A stretch of DNA of 64,000 nucleotides from Chitinophagales bacterium (GTDB taxonomy: Bacteria; Bacteroidota; Bacteroidia; Chitinophagales; Chitinophagaceae). Each line of letters opens with the position of its first letter. Within the stretch, counting starts at the first letter, position 1. The position numbers and the translations under genes were made by a program. The stretch spans positions 1,860,001-1,924,000 of the forward strand of contig JAFLBJ010000001.1 of assembly GCA_017303415.1 (NCBI GenBank), given 5' to 3'. The notes beneath the pieces were generated by a model. The model did no database searches. It saw only the letters and a list, made by a program, of their open reading frames with translations, and was not told the DNA's origin. Shown piece after piece: positions 34,810 to 44,221 of this stretch.

Positions 34810-35982
34810 ATGGCCAATAACAAGATATACATTTTCGACACTACTCTCCGGGATGGGGAGCAGGTGCCCGGATGCAAACTCAACACTTCCGAAAAAGTAG
34901 AACTGGCCCTCGCCCTTGAAGCATTGGGGGTTGATATCATTGAAGCCGGTTTCCCCATTTCTTCGCCGGGTGATTTTGCCTCCGTGGAAGAGATCGCCAA
35001 AGTGATCACCACAGCACAGGTCTGCGGCCTGAGCCGGGCAGTAGAAAAAGATATAGAGACCGCCGGTATGGCGCTTAAGAAAGCCAAAAACCCGCGTATC
35101 CATACAGGGATTGGAACATCGGACCTGCACATCAAAGCCAAGTTCAATTCCAATCGCGAAGATATTCTCGAAAGAGCCAAACAATGTATCCGTTGGGCCC
35201 GTCGCTATACCGATAATATTGAATTCTATGCCGAAGATGCTGGTCGTACCGACAACGAATACCTGGCTCGTGTCATTGAAGCGGTGATCGCTGAAGGGGC
35301 CACCACGGTGAACATCCCGGATACCACCGGTTATTGTTTACCTCACCAATATGGAGAAAAGATCGCCTACCTGGTGAATAATGTACCGAATATTGACAAA
35401 GCCATCATCTCCTGTCATTGTCACAATGACCTGGGCCTGGCCACAGCCAATTCCATCGCCGGGGTGATCGCCGGTGCCCGCCAGATCGAGTGTACGATCA
35501 ATGGCCTGGGTGAAAGGGCAGGGAATACATCACTTGAAGAAGTGGTCATGATCCTCAAACAACACCATTCCCTCGGTTTCTATACCAATGTGCAAACGCA
35601 GCAACTCAATCCCATGAGCCGCAAAGTTTCAGAAACGATGCGGATGCCGGTCCAGCCAAACAAAGCCATCGTGGGAAGCAATGCCTTTGCCCATTCATCC
35701 GGTATCCACCAGGATGGGTTCCTGAAAGAAGCGCTTACCTATGAGATCATCAACCCCGAAGAAGTTGGTGCGGATAGTTCCAAGATCGTATTGACCGCGC
35801 GAAGCGGCCGCTCAGCCCTTGCTTTCCGATTGCAGAAATTAGGGTTCCAATTCAACCGCAATGATGTGGATGTTTTGTATGATGAATTCCTGAAGGTTGC
35901 GGATGCCAAAAAAGAGGTTGAAGACACCGACCTGGAATCAATGGGTAAAAAATATCTCTCCACCAAAGCAGTTATTGCCTGA
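34810..35982 (+). CDS. leuA: 2-isopropylmalate synthase (short form)
   Basis: A 390-residue HMGL-like TIM-barrel enzyme that condenses acetyl-CoA with 2-oxoisovalerate. The active-site motif [12 protein letters not shown] is at the N-terminus, metal ligands lie in [15 protein letters not shown], and [14 protein letters not shown] follows. ATG 34810 gives the usual start [19 protein letters not shown]. coli LeuA is about 520 residues; here the C-terminal allosteric domain is absent, so leucine feedback inhibition is probably lost or handled differently. A related acyltransferase such as citramalate synthase is possible, but leuC, leuD and leuB directly downstream support LeuA. Confidence 0.88.
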   Translation: MANNKIYIFDTTLRDGEQVPGCKLNTSEKVELALALEALGVDIIEAGFPISSPGDFASVEEIAKVITTAQVCGLSRAVEKDIETAGMALKKAKNPRIHTGIGTSDLHIKAKFNSNREDILERAKQCIRWARRYTDNIEFYAEDAGRTDNEYLARVIEAVIAEGATTVNIPDTTGYCLPHQYGEKIAYLVNNVPNIDKAIISCHCHNDLGLATANSIAGVIAGARQIECTINGLGERAGNTSLEEVVMILKQHHSLGFYTNVQTQQLNPMSRKVSETMRMPVQPNKAIVGSNAFAHSSGIHQDGFLKEALTYEIINPEEVGADSSKIVLTARSGRSALAFRLQKLGFQFNRNDVDVLYDEFLKVADAKKEVEDTDLESMGKKYLSTKAVIA

Positions 35983-35989
35983 TCACCCT

Positions 35990-37408
35990 ATGGGAAAAAC
36001 ATTATTTGAAAAGATCTGGGAGAAACATGTGGTCAAACAGATCGCAGGAGGCCCGTCTGTTTTGTATATTGATAAACATTTTATCCATGAAGTTACCAGC
36101 CCGCAGGCTTTTAAAGGACTGGAAAAAAGAGGACTTCCCGTATTTCGTCCGCAACAGGTAGTGGCCACTGCTGATCATAACGTACCTACACTTGATCAAC
36201 ACCTTCCCATCAAAGAAGAATTGAGCCGCCTGCAGGTTGATGCCCTTATTAAAAACTGTGCCGCCCATGGCATCGAATTATATGGACTTGGCCATCGGTA
36301 TCAGGGGATCGTCCATGTCATAGGCCCCGAATTGGGTTTTACTCAACCCGGGATGACCATTGTATGTGGTGATAGCCATACCTCCACCCACGGCGCCTTT
36401 GGTTCCATTGCCTTTGGTATTGGCACCAGCGAAGTGGAAATGGTGCTGGCCACTCAATGCCTTATGCAGTCCAAACCCAAACTCATGCGGATCAATATTG
36501 ATGGGGAACTGCAAAATGGCGTAGTATCCAAAGATATCATCCTGTACATCATTGCGCAGATTTCAGCCAGCGGCGCTACTGGTTATGCTGTTGAGTATGC
36601 CGGTTCTGCCATCCGTAATCTTTCCATGGAGGCCCGCATGACCATCTGCAACATGAGTATTGAAATGGGGGCCCGTTGCGGCATGATCGCACCCGACCAA
36701 ACCACATTTGACTATATCAAAGGCCGCCCCTTTGCACCAACCGGAGCCGCCTGGGAGAAAGCATTGACCTATTGGAAAACCCTAAAAAGTGAAGATGACG
36801 CTGTATTTGACATGGAGATCAATATCCAGGCCGAGGATATTGAACCCATGATCACCTATGGCACCAACCCCGGTATGGGTGTAGGCGTAAATGGTCACAT
36901 TCCTGCTTTGCATGAGATCGAGCAGGGAGAACGACCCTCCTTTGAAAAATCATTGGCCTACATGGGTCTTCAACCGGGATCTGCCATCAAAGGGCAGAAG
37001 GTGGATTATGTTTTTATCGGAAGCTGTACCAATAGCCGTATCGAAGACCTGCGGCAGGTAGCTTCCTTTGTTAAAGGAAAAAGAAAAGCAGAAGAAGTCG
37101 AAGTGTGGATCGTTCCCGGTAGCAAGCAGGTAGAAGATCAGGCCCGCGAAGAAGGCATTGATAAAATTTTTGAAGAAGCCGGTTTTATCCTGCGTCAACC
37201 TGGTTGCAGCGCCTGTTTGGGCATGAACGAAGACAAGATCCCGGCCGGGAAATATTGCATCTCTACATCCAACCGGAATTTTGAAGGAAGACAAGGTCCC
37301 AATGCCCGCACCTTTCTTGCCAGCCCGCTGACCGCCGCATTGGCCGCTGTGACGGGAAGAGTGGGGGATGTGAGGGAAGTGCTGGAGGGATTAGCTGTTA
37401 GTAATTAG
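35990..37408 (+). CDS. leuC: 3-isopropylmalate dehydratase large subunit
   Basis: A 472-residue aconitase-family subunit that works with LeuD to isomerise 2- to 3-isopropylmalate. Ligands of the [4Fe-4S] cluster are visible in [12 protein letters not shown] and GCSACLGMN. Other family motifs are [15 protein letters not shown] and [14 protein letters not shown] 35990 gives the usual [15 protein letters not shown]; the earlier in-frame ATG at 35897 lies inside leuA. The gap to leuA is 7 bases. Confidence 0.96.
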   Translation: MGKTLFEKIWEKHVVKQIAGGPSVLYIDKHFIHEVTSPQAFKGLEKRGLPVFRPQQVVATADHNVPTLDQHLPIKEELSRLQVDALIKNCAAHGIELYGLGHRYQGIVHVIGPELGFTQPGMTIVCGDSHTSTHGAFGSIAFGIGTSEVEMVLATQCLMQSKPKLMRINIDGELQNGVVSKDIILYIIAQISASGATGYAVEYAGSAIRNLSMEARMTICNMSIEMGARCGMIAPDQTTFDYIKGRPFAPTGAAWEKALTYWKTLKSEDDAVFDMEINIQAEDIEPMITYGTNPGMGVGVNGHIPALHEIEQGERPSFEKSLAYMGLQPGSAIKGQKVDYVFIGSCTNSRIEDLRQVASFVKGKRKAEEVEVWIVPGSKQVEDQAREEGIDKIFEEAGFILRQPGCSACLGMNEDKIPAGKYCISTSNRNFEGRQGPNARTFLASPLTAALAAVTGRVGDVREVLEGLAVSN

Positions 37409-37507
37409 CTTTTAGCTTATAGTTCAAGGTTTATTGAGAATGTTTTTAACCCGTGAATAATAATATTTAAATAAAGAAGGTAATAGCACTTAAATAAAAT
37501 CGCTCTA

Positions 37508-38104
37508 ATGTCTCGCGAGATTACTACCATACGCTCCACCGCTGTTCCACTTCCGTTAGAGAATGTGGATACAGACCAGATCATACCGGCACGCTTTTTA
37601 AAGGCGACCAGTCGGGATGGGTTTGGAAAAAATTTATTTCGCGACTGGCGATATCTCCAGGATGATGAGCTGCAGCCTCGCCCTGATTTTGTATTGAACA
37701 ACAAGGCCTGGTCTGGACGCATCTTAGTAACCGGAAAGAACTTTGGTTGTGGCTCCAGTCGCGAACATGCCGCCTGGGCCATCAAAGATTATGGTTTTGA
37801 TGTAGTGATCAGCAGCTTTTTTGCCGACATATTCAAGAACAATGCGTTGAATAATTTTCTGTTGCCAGTAGTGGTGACCGAGCCATTTGCTCAAAAATTA
37901 CTCGCCGCTATTACAGCCAATCCTGCTACACTGGTGGAAGTAGATTTACCCACACAGACGATCCGGATAGTAAGTACCGGAGAGCAGGAATCTTTTGCCA
38001 TCAATGAGTATAAAAAGACCTGCCTGCTCAACGGGTATGATGATATTGATTATTTGTTGAACATGCGCAAGGAAATAGAACAATTCGAAACCCAGGAAAA
38101 TTAA
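37508..38104 (+). CDS. leuD: 3-isopropylmalate dehydratase small subunit
   Basis: A 198-residue swivelling subunit of isopropylmalate isomerase. Motifs: [33 protein letters not shown] and AQKLLAA in the expected order. Length is normal. It lies 99 bases after leuC, with an array of TTAGCTN-type heptamers (37395-37430) in the gap. Confidence 0.95.
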   Translation: MSREITTIRSTAVPLPLENVDTDQIIPARFLKATSRDGFGKNLFRDWRYLQDDELQPRPDFVLNNKAWSGRILVTGKNFGCGSSREHAAWAIKDYGFDVVISSFFADIFKNNALNNFLLPVVVTEPFAQKLLAAITANPATLVEVDLPTQTIRIVSTGEQESFAINEYKKTCLLNGYDDIDYLLNMRKEIEQFETQEN

Positions 38105-38113
38105 ACATTGACC

Positions 38114-39229
38114 ATGAAAAAGAAGATCGCGATTATTGAAGGTGACGGCATAGGCCCCGAAGTGACCCGTCAATCCGTCAAAGTATTGGATGCCATTGCC
38201 CACCAGTTCGGACACGAATTCAATTATGAATATTGCCTGATGGGTGCCGTAGCCATTGATCAGACCGGCGAACCCCTGCCCGACAAGACCATTGAAGTTT
38301 GTCTGGAAAGTGATGCCATATTGTTTGGCGCCATCGGTCATCCTAAGTATGACAATGACCCCTCTGCCAAAGTAAGACCCGAACAGGGGCTTTTGAAATT
38401 GCGTAAATCACTTCAGCTTTATGCCAATATTCGCCCTGTTACTACCTATAGTGTGCTTCATCATCTTTCTCCGCTCAAGCAGAAGAACCTGGAAGGGGTG
38501 GATTTTATCATCTTCCGCGAGCTGACCGGTGGTATTTATTTTGGAAAAAAGGAAGTGGATGCAGACGCTACCCGCGCCTTGGATGATTGTGTGTACACCC
38601 GCGATGAGATCGAACGGATCGCGCATCTGGCCTTTAAATCGGCCCAAAGCCGCCGGAGAAAACTTACACTCGTGGATAAAGCGAATGTGCTGGAGACCTC
38701 TCGTTTATGGAGAAAAGTAGTACGGGAAATGGCTGAAGAATATCCTGATGTACAAGTTGACTATCTGTTTGTGGACAATGCTGCGATGCAGATCATTGTC
38801 AACCCCAAACAGTTTGATGTGATACTGACAGAGAACATGTTTGGCGATATCATCAGCGATGAAGCCAGTGTGATCACCGGTTCATTGGGATTATTGCCTT
38901 CGGCGTCTATTGGAAAAGGCTCCTCTTTGTTCGAGCCCATCCATGGATCCTATCCACAGGCAGCGGGAAAAGACATTGCCAATCCGATTGGCTCGATTCT
39001 CTCCGCCGCCATGCTGCTTGATCATTTAAATATGAAGGAAGAAGCGGGACTGGTACGCCGCGCCGTAGAATGGACACTGCAACACGGTTTTGTGACAAAA
39101 GATATTGATCCGATGAACTGTTACAGCACATCTACCATTGGCGATCTGATCCATGATTTTATCGAAAACAGGGCGGCAAGTGATGTGAACAAGAATAATA
39201 TCGTGCTAAGCAAGTCGACGATTATTTAA
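38114..39229 (+). CDS. leuB: 3-isopropylmalate dehydrogenase
   Basis: A 371-residue NAD-dependent enzyme that oxidises and decarboxylates 3-isopropylmalate. Motifs are IIEGDGIGPEVTRQSVKVL, FRELTGGIYFGKKE, VDNAAMQIIVNPKQFDVILTENMFGDIISDEASV (here DNAAMQ and ENMFGDIISDE are key) and GSLGLLPSASIG. Start ATG 38114 is used; TTG 38108 two codons earlier is unlikely. It closes the leu gene set 9 bases after leuD. Confidence 0.95.
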   Translation: MKKKIAIIEGDGIGPEVTRQSVKVLDAIAHQFGHEFNYEYCLMGAVAIDQTGEPLPDKTIEVCLESDAILFGAIGHPKYDNDPSAKVRPEQGLLKLRKSLQLYANIRPVTTYSVLHHLSPLKQKNLEGVDFIIFRELTGGIYFGKKEVDADATRALDDCVYTRDEIERIAHLAFKSAQSRRRKLTLVDKANVLETSRLWRKVVREMAEEYPDVQVDYLFVDNAAMQIIVNPKQFDVILTENMFGDIISDEASVITGSLGLLPSASIGKGSSLFEPIHGSYPQAAGKDIANPIGSILSAAMLLDHLNMKEEAGLVRRAVEWTLQHGFVTKDIDPMNCYSTSTIGDLIHDFIENRAASDVNKNNIVLSKSTII

Positions 39230-39237
39230 AATAGTTC

Positions 39238-39268
39238 TTTGTTATTTCATTAGGCGGACGTATATTCG
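39238..39268 (+). promoter_or_regulatory. promoter of the ilv leader
   Basis: TTTG at 39238-39241, 19 bases, then TATATTCG at 39261-39268. This closely matches the Bacteroidota consensus (TTTG, about 19 bases, TAnnTTTG). The predicted start of transcription is near 39275, about ten bases before the leader peptide ATG. The thr leader has the same arrangement. Confidence 0.6.
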
Positions 39269-39285
39269 TATACGATCAACCTTCT

Positions 39286-39390
39286 ATGCGTTTGAATCAA
39301 ATCAATACAGTAGTGAACTCCTTCCTCGCCATTATTATTGTGGTGGTGGTGATTATTCCTGTAACGCATGGAGGGGGATATGGTTTATAA
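39286..39390 (+). CDS. ilv leader peptide with an Ile/Val codon run
   Basis: A 34-residue frame from ATG 39286 to TAA 39388-39390. Its centre (39346 onward in codons ATT ATT ATT GTG GTG GTG GTG ATT ATT at 39331-39357) reads AIIIVVVVIIP, with further Val and Leu around it. Such runs of regulatory codons are the hallmark of attenuation leaders for branched-chain operons (IlvL in enterobacteria). It is followed by a strong terminator just before ilvD. The peptide itself probably has no separate role; its translation senses charged tRNA-Ile and tRNA-Val. Confidence 0.75.
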   Translation: MRLNQINTVVNSFLAIIIVVVVIIPVTHGGGYGL

Positions 39391-39412
39391 AAATTAAGCA
39401 AACTAAATAAAC

Positions 39413-39447
39413 AAAGCCCGCCTCCTCAAAAGGCGGGCTTTTCTTTT
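39413..39447 (+). terminator. ilv attenuator terminator
   Basis: AAAGCCCGCCT (39413-39423) pairs with AGGCGGGCTTT (39431-39441) around CCTCAAA, followed by more T up to the ilvD ATG at 39448. GGAGG at 39370-39374 could pair with CCTCC at 39421-39425 as a competing antiterminator when a ribosome stalls in the Ile/Val run. Sequence supports both pairings; the switch itself is inferred. Confidence 0.75.
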
Positions 39448-41133
39448 ATGGCACATCTGAACAAATATTCAAAAACACTGACACAGGATCCGACGCAACC
39501 GGCTGCGCAGGCTATGTACTATGCGATCGGAATGAAGGAAAGTGATTTTGATAAGGCACAGGTAGGTATTGTCAGCATGGGCTGGGATGGTAACCCCTGT
39601 AATATGCACCTCAATGACCTGGCTACGACAGTAAGGGATGGTGTTAATGCCACAGAGGGATTGCTGGGTCTTCGCTTTTATACCATTGGGGTTAGTGATG
39701 GGATCAGCATGGGTACCGACGGCATGCGCTACAGCCTTGTGAGCCGCGACCTGATCGCTGATAGCATTGAAACCAATGCAGGCGCTCAATACTATGATGC
39801 CCTGATCGCCATACCCGGTTGTGATAAGAATATGCCAGGTTCACTCATTGCCATGGGAAGGTTGAACCGACCCTCCATCATGTTGTATGGTGGAACGATT
39901 GCTCCGGGACATTATAAAGGAGAAGACCTGAATATCGTGAGCGCTTTTGAAGCGTTGGGTAAAAAGATCGCCGGACAAATGGATGAAGCCGATTTCAAAG
40001 GGATCGTGCAACATGCCTGTCCGGGCGCAGGTGCCTGTGGAGGAATGTACACTGCAAACACCATGGCCAGTGCTATTGAGGCATTGGGCATGAGTTTACC
40101 TTATTCCTCTTCCAATCCAGCCCTCAGTACCGACAAGCAAAATGAATGTGCGGCTGTTGGTAAAGCGATCAAGGTTTTATTGGAGAACGACATCAAGCCA
40201 AGGGATATCATGACGCGCAAGGCCTTTGAAAATGCCATTACGGTCATCATGGTATTGGGGGGAAGTACGAATGCTGTACTGCACCTGATCGCCATGGCAA
40301 AAAGTGTGGGTGTTTCACTTACACAGGATGATTTTCAGCAGATCAGCAACAAGGTTCCCGTATTGGCCGATTTCAAACCCAGTGGGAAATATTTGATGCA
40401 GGACCTTCATCAGTTTGGTGGTGTTCCGGCTGTTATGAAATACCTGTTAAAAAAGGGGCTGCTCCATGGGGATTGTATCACCGTTACCGGAAAGACCGTT
40501 GCTGAGAACCTCGCCGAAGCACCAGACCTGGATTTTGACCAGCAAAAGATCATTCAACCGCTTGAATCACCGCTGAAGAAAACAGGGCATTTACAAATAT
40601 TATATGGAAACCTCGCTGAGAAAGGCAGTGTAGCCAAGATATCTGGAAAAGAAGGCGAACGGTTTGAAGGCACCGCCCGTGTATTCGATGGAGAACAGGA
40701 AGTGATCAAAGGGATTTCAGAGGGCCGTGTCCATGCCGGTGATGTAGTAGTGATCCGGAATATCGGGCCAAAGGGAGCTCCCGGCATGCCAGAGATGCTC
40801 AAGCCGACCGGTGCTATTATCGGAGCCGGATTGGGAAAATCAGTTGCCCTCATTACAGATGGCCGCTTTAGTGGTGGGACACATGGATTTGTTGTGGGAC
40901 ATATCACCCCGGAAGCTTTTGAAGGTGGATTGATCGCGTTTGTTAAAGACAATGACATCATCGAAATAGATGCGGTGCATAACAAGCTTACACTAAAAGT
41001 AAGCGAGCAAGAAATTGCAGAAAGAAAAAAAGCATGGAAGAAGCCGGCACCAAAAGCAACCAGCGGTGTGTTGTATAAATATGCCAAACAGGTAAAAGAT
41101 GCTTCGGAAGGATGTGTGACGGATGAGGCGTGA
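39448..41133 (+). CDS. ilvD: dihydroxy-acid dehydratase
   Basis: A 561-residue iron-sulfur dehydratase that acts in valine and isoleucine synthesis. The three cluster cysteines lie in [25 protein letters not shown] and [16 protein letters not shown]. Other motifs are [15 protein letters not shown] and [20 protein letters not shown] 39448 lies directly after the attenuator T-run and matches the usual start. Family length is about 560. Confidence 0.97.
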   Translation: MAHLNKYSKTLTQDPTQPAAQAMYYAIGMKESDFDKAQVGIVSMGWDGNPCNMHLNDLATTVRDGVNATEGLLGLRFYTIGVSDGISMGTDGMRYSLVSRDLIADSIETNAGAQYYDALIAIPGCDKNMPGSLIAMGRLNRPSIMLYGGTIAPGHYKGEDLNIVSAFEALGKKIAGQMDEADFKGIVQHACPGAGACGGMYTANTMASAIEALGMSLPYSSSNPALSTDKQNECAAVGKAIKVLLENDIKPRDIMTRKAFENAITVIMVLGGSTNAVLHLIAMAKSVGVSLTQDDFQQISNKVPVLADFKPSGKYLMQDLHQFGGVPAVMKYLLKKGLLHGDCITVTGKTVAENLAEAPDLDFDQQKIIQPLESPLKKTGHLQILYGNLAEKGSVAKISGKEGERFEGTARVFDGEQEVIKGISEGRVHAGDVVVIRNIGPKGAPGMPEMLKPTGAIIGAGLGKSVALITDGRFSGGTHGFVVGHITPEAFEGGLIAFVKDNDIIEIDAVHNKLTLKVSEQEIAERKKAWKKPAPKATSGVLYKYAKQVKDASEGCVTDEA

Positions 41134-41164
41134 AACGTGAGGCGTGAGATGTTCTTAGAAAAAA

Positions 41165-41195
41165 CTAAAAGCTAATAGCTATTAGCTATTAGCAT
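41165..41195. repeat. AGCTAAT/AGCTATT heptamer array
   Basis: AGCTAAT, AGCTATT, AGCTATT, AGC in 7-base phase, itself nearly self-complementary, between ilvD and the DinB-like gene. Related units lie after lon (3525-3546), after leuC (37395-37430) and after ilvN (44175). Confidence 0.7.
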
Positions 41196-41226
41196 GCATT
41201 TTAAAGACAGCTATAAACTGAAGTAA

Positions 41227-41721
41227 ATGACCAAACAATATTTCATCGAAATCGCATCCTACAACATCTGGGCGAATGATATCGTCATCGGGTGGTTGGA
41301 GAAGATTTCGGAGGAGCAATGGAACCAACCCATTGTCAGCAGTTTTGGGAATATCGGGGCAACCGTATTGCATATTGCAGGGGCGGAGAAAGTGTGGTTA
41401 GACCGGTTTGAGAAAGTGGAATCACCTGTCTGGCTCCCGAATGTGTACAAAGGAGGAAAGGAAGAACTGATTGGAATATGGAAAAAAGCATCTGCCGATC
41501 TGAAGAACCGCATGGAAACTTTTGATGAAAAGATGTTAGCCGAGACCTTGCGTTTAAAAAGGTTGAATGGGGAATGGAATGAGGTACCCTATTTCGCAGC
41601 CTTCGCGCATATTTTTAACCATTCCACTTTTCATCGCGGGCAGATCGTGACCATGCTCAGGCAGGCAGGATTTACCGGGGTGTCATCGACTGATATGTTG
41701 GGTTATTTTAGAAAATCATAA
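41227..41721 (+). CDS. DinB-family protein
   Basis: A 164-residue four-helix-bundle protein of the DinB/YfiT type. The likely metal-binding histidines are in TVLHIAGAEKVWLDRF and in HIFNHSTFHRGQIVTMLRQAG, matching the usual H-x(n)-H-x3-H pattern. Known members are thiol-dependent transferases (for example with bacillithiol or mycothiol); the substrate here is unknown. It lies inside the ilv gene run on the same strand, 9 bases before ilvB, so it is probably co-transcribed. A link to amino acid synthesis is not established. Confidence 0.82.
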   Translation: MTKQYFIEIASYNIWANDIVIGWLEKISEEQWNQPIVSSFGNIGATVLHIAGAEKVWLDRFEKVESPVWLPNVYKGGKEELIGIWKKASADLKNRMETFDEKMLAETLRLKRLNGEWNEVPYFAAFAHIFNHSTFHRGQIVTMLRQAGFTGVSSTDMLGYFRKS

Positions 41722-41730
41722 ACTCCAGTT

Positions 41731-43479
41731 ATGGAAACGCTCACACAGGAAAAGGAAAAGGCTGCGGCCATCACCACAGAAAAGATAAGCGGTAGTGAAG
41801 CCGTGATGCGCGCCTTGATAGCGGAAAACGTCACCACGATATTTGGCTATCCCGGAGGCGCGATCATGCCGATCTATGATGCCTTGTACGATCATCATGA
41901 TAAATTGACGCATATCCTGGTCAGACATGAACAAGGTGCTATCCACGCTGCCCAGGGATTTGCCCGTGCATCGGGGAAAGTGGGTACAGTGTTCGCCACC
42001 AGCGGACCTGGTGCCACCAATCTGGTTACAGGTCTTGCCGACGCCATGATTGACAGCACACCTGTGGTCTGTATCACCGGTCAGGTCTTTGCCCACCTGT
42101 TAGGTACCGATGCGTTTCAGGAAACGGATGTGATCAACATTACCACACCGGTGACAAAATGGAACTATCAGGTAACAGATGCCTGTGAGATACCGGGTGT
42201 TTTGGCCAAAGCCTATTATATCGCCGGCAGTGGACGGCCCGGGCCTGTATTGATCGATATTACCAAGAATGCACAACTACAGGCATTTGACTATGAAGGG
42301 TATAAGAAATGTGACCATATCCGCAGCTATCGTCCCAAGCCCATCGTTCGCAAACAATTTGTGGAAGAAGCCGCCCGCCTGATCAATGAAGCCGAAAGAC
42401 CCTTCGTGATCTTTGGACAGGGTGTCATTCTGGGTAAAGCAGAAAATGAATTCAAACGATTCATTGAAAAGGCTGGTATACCTGCAGCCTGGACAATCAT
42501 GGGTATGGGGGCCATTCCCACCGACCACCCATTGGCCATGGGAATGCTGGGTATGCATGGAAATTATGGTCCTAATGTACTCACGAATGAATGTGATGTG
42601 TTGATCGCGGTGGGCATGCGTTTTGATGACCGTGTGACCGGACGGTTAGACAAATATGCCAAACAAGCCAAAGTGATTCACCTGGATATTGACCCGGCTG
42701 AGATCGATAAGAATGTCAAATCCACCGTTCCGGTCTGGGGTGATTGTAAGGAAACCCTTCCCATGCTGACGGAGAAAATCACCCAGAAATTGTATCCCCA
42801 ATGGGTGGAACGTTTTCATACGTACCGGAAAAAAGAAGAAGAAAAGGTCATTCAGCCTGAACTGCACCCCTCCGGAGATATTCTTAGCATGGGAGAGGTG
42901 ATCAATCAACTCAACCTCCTCACGGGCGGCAACGCGATCATCGTAACAGATGTAGGCCAGCACCAGATGGTGGCCTGTCGCTATGCAAAAATGAACCAGA
43001 GCAAAAGCAATATCACCAGTGGGGGATTGGGTACCATGGGGTACGCGCTGCCTGCGGCGATCGGCGCTGCCTATGGCGATCCCAGTCGTACCACAGTGGC
43101 GATCATCGGAGATGGGGGTTTTCAAATGACCATTCAGGAGTTGGGTACCATCATGCAGTTTAAACCCAATGTAAAGATCATCATCCTCAATAATAATTTC
43201 CTGGGAATGGTGAGACAATGGCAGCAACTCTTTCACGAAAGACGCTACTCCTTTGTAGATATTCAAAGTCCGGATTTTGTACAAGTCGCCAAAGGTTTTG
43301 GAATCGAAGGACGATCGATCTGTAAACGTGAAGACCTTAACGCCGCGCTCAAAACCATGCTGGATCACCCGCAGAGTTATCTGCTGGAGGTTATGGTTGG
43401 AAAGGAAAATAATGTATTCCCGATGGTGCCACAGGGAAGAGGGGTGGCTGAGATTGTATTGTCGAAAGAGGAAGTGTAA
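41731..43479 (+). CDS. ilvB: acetolactate synthase large subunit
   Basis: A 582-residue thiamine-diphosphate enzyme. It makes acetolactate or acetohydroxybutyrate. Motifs: TTIFGYPGGAIMPIYDAL, RHEQGAIHAAQGFARASG (with the catalytic Glu) and FATSGPGATNLVTG. It also has the ThDP/Mg motif from GDGGFQMTIQELGT to IIILNNNFLGMVRQW. The FAD-binding middle is conserved. Length is normal. Confidence 0.96.
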   Translation: METLTQEKEKAAAITTEKISGSEAVMRALIAENVTTIFGYPGGAIMPIYDALYDHHDKLTHILVRHEQGAIHAAQGFARASGKVGTVFATSGPGATNLVTGLADAMIDSTPVVCITGQVFAHLLGTDAFQETDVINITTPVTKWNYQVTDACEIPGVLAKAYYIAGSGRPGPVLIDITKNAQLQAFDYEGYKKCDHIRSYRPKPIVRKQFVEEAARLINEAERPFVIFGQGVILGKAENEFKRFIEKAGIPAAWTIMGMGAIPTDHPLAMGMLGMHGNYGPNVLTNECDVLIAVGMRFDDRVTGRLDKYAKQAKVIHLDIDPAEIDKNVKSTVPVWGDCKETLPMLTEKITQKLYPQWVERFHTYRKKEEEKVIQPELHPSGDILSMGEVINQLNLLTGGNAIIVTDVGQHQMVACRYAKMNQSKSNITSGGLGTMGYALPAAIGAAYGDPSRTTVAIIGDGGFQMTIQELGTIMQFKPNVKIIILNNNFLGMVRQWQQLFHERRYSFVDIQSPDFVQVAKGFGIEGRSICKREDLNAALKTMLDHPQSYLLEVMVGKENNVFPMVPQGRGVAEIVLSKEEV

Positions 43480-43485
43480 TTGGGG

Positions 43486-43562
43486 ATGACAGATTACAGA
43501 TGACTGATGACAGGTGTTAGTTAAAAACCATCAACCAACAACCAACATCCAACATCCAACAA
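43486..43562. repeat. heptamer array between ilvB and ilvN
   Basis: GATGACA, GATTACA, GATGACT, GATGACA units, then after a short spacer CATCAAC, CAACAAC, CAACATC, CAACATC, CAACAAC. The second half is roughly complementary to GATGTTG units, forming an inverted array as at 32786 and 55718. Confidence 0.7.
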
Positions 43563-43577
43563 CAAAAAGTAACTAAA

Positions 43578-44168
43578 ATGACCAAACAAGAATACACCAT
43601 CACCGTCTACACGGAAAACCAGGTCGGTCTGCTCAACCGCATCGCGATCATTTTTTCGCGCCGGAAGATCAATGTGGAAAGCCTGAACACCTCGCCCAGC
43701 GAAGTGGATTCCGTTCACCGTTTCACGATTGTTATTAATGAAACGGAAGAGGTAGTGCGCAAACTCTGCCGCCAGATCGAAAAGCAAGTGGAAGTGCTAA
43801 AAGCCTATTATAACACCAATGATGAGATCGTGTGGCAGGAACTGGCCTTATATAAAGTGCCCACCGAAGTGATCGCCGAAGAGGTGAAAGTGGAAAGACT
43901 CCTGCGCGAACATGGAGCGAAGGCCGTAGTGATCCGTAAAGATTATACGGTATTTGAAGTGGCTGGTCACCGCGAAGAGACCGACAAACTCATAAAAGTA
44001 CTTGAGCCCTATGGCCTGATCGAATTTGTACGGAGTGCCAGAGTGGCTATTATTAAAGCCAGCGATGGCTTTCACAATAAACTCAAGGAATTTGAATACC
44101 GTGAGCCCAGTGAACAGATAGTGGAGAATGAGTATTTGGATAGAAATGAGGAGGTGTTTACGATGTAG
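43578..44168 (+). CDS. ilvN: acetolactate synthase small (regulatory) subunit
   Basis: A 196-residue regulatory subunit. The N-terminal ACT domain begins YTITVYTENQVGLLNRIAIIFSRRKINVESL (key parts NQVGLLNRI and RKINVESLN) and binds valine. A second domain (ELALYKV to VEFVRSARVAIIKA region) follows. Length is that of long-form small subunits. It modulates activity and feedback of IlvB. Confidence 0.94.
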   Translation: MTKQEYTITVYTENQVGLLNRIAIIFSRRKINVESLNTSPSEVDSVHRFTIVINETEEVVRKLCRQIEKQVEVLKAYYNTNDEIVWQELALYKVPTEVIAEEVKVERLLREHGAKAVVIRKDYTVFEVAGHREETDKLIKVLEPYGLIEFVRSARVAIIKASDGFHNKLKEFEYREPSEQIVENEYLDRNEEVFTM

Positions 44169-44221
44169 GAAAATTTAGCTAATAGCTTGTATCAAATTTC
44201 AAATCATAAAAAACCAACAAT

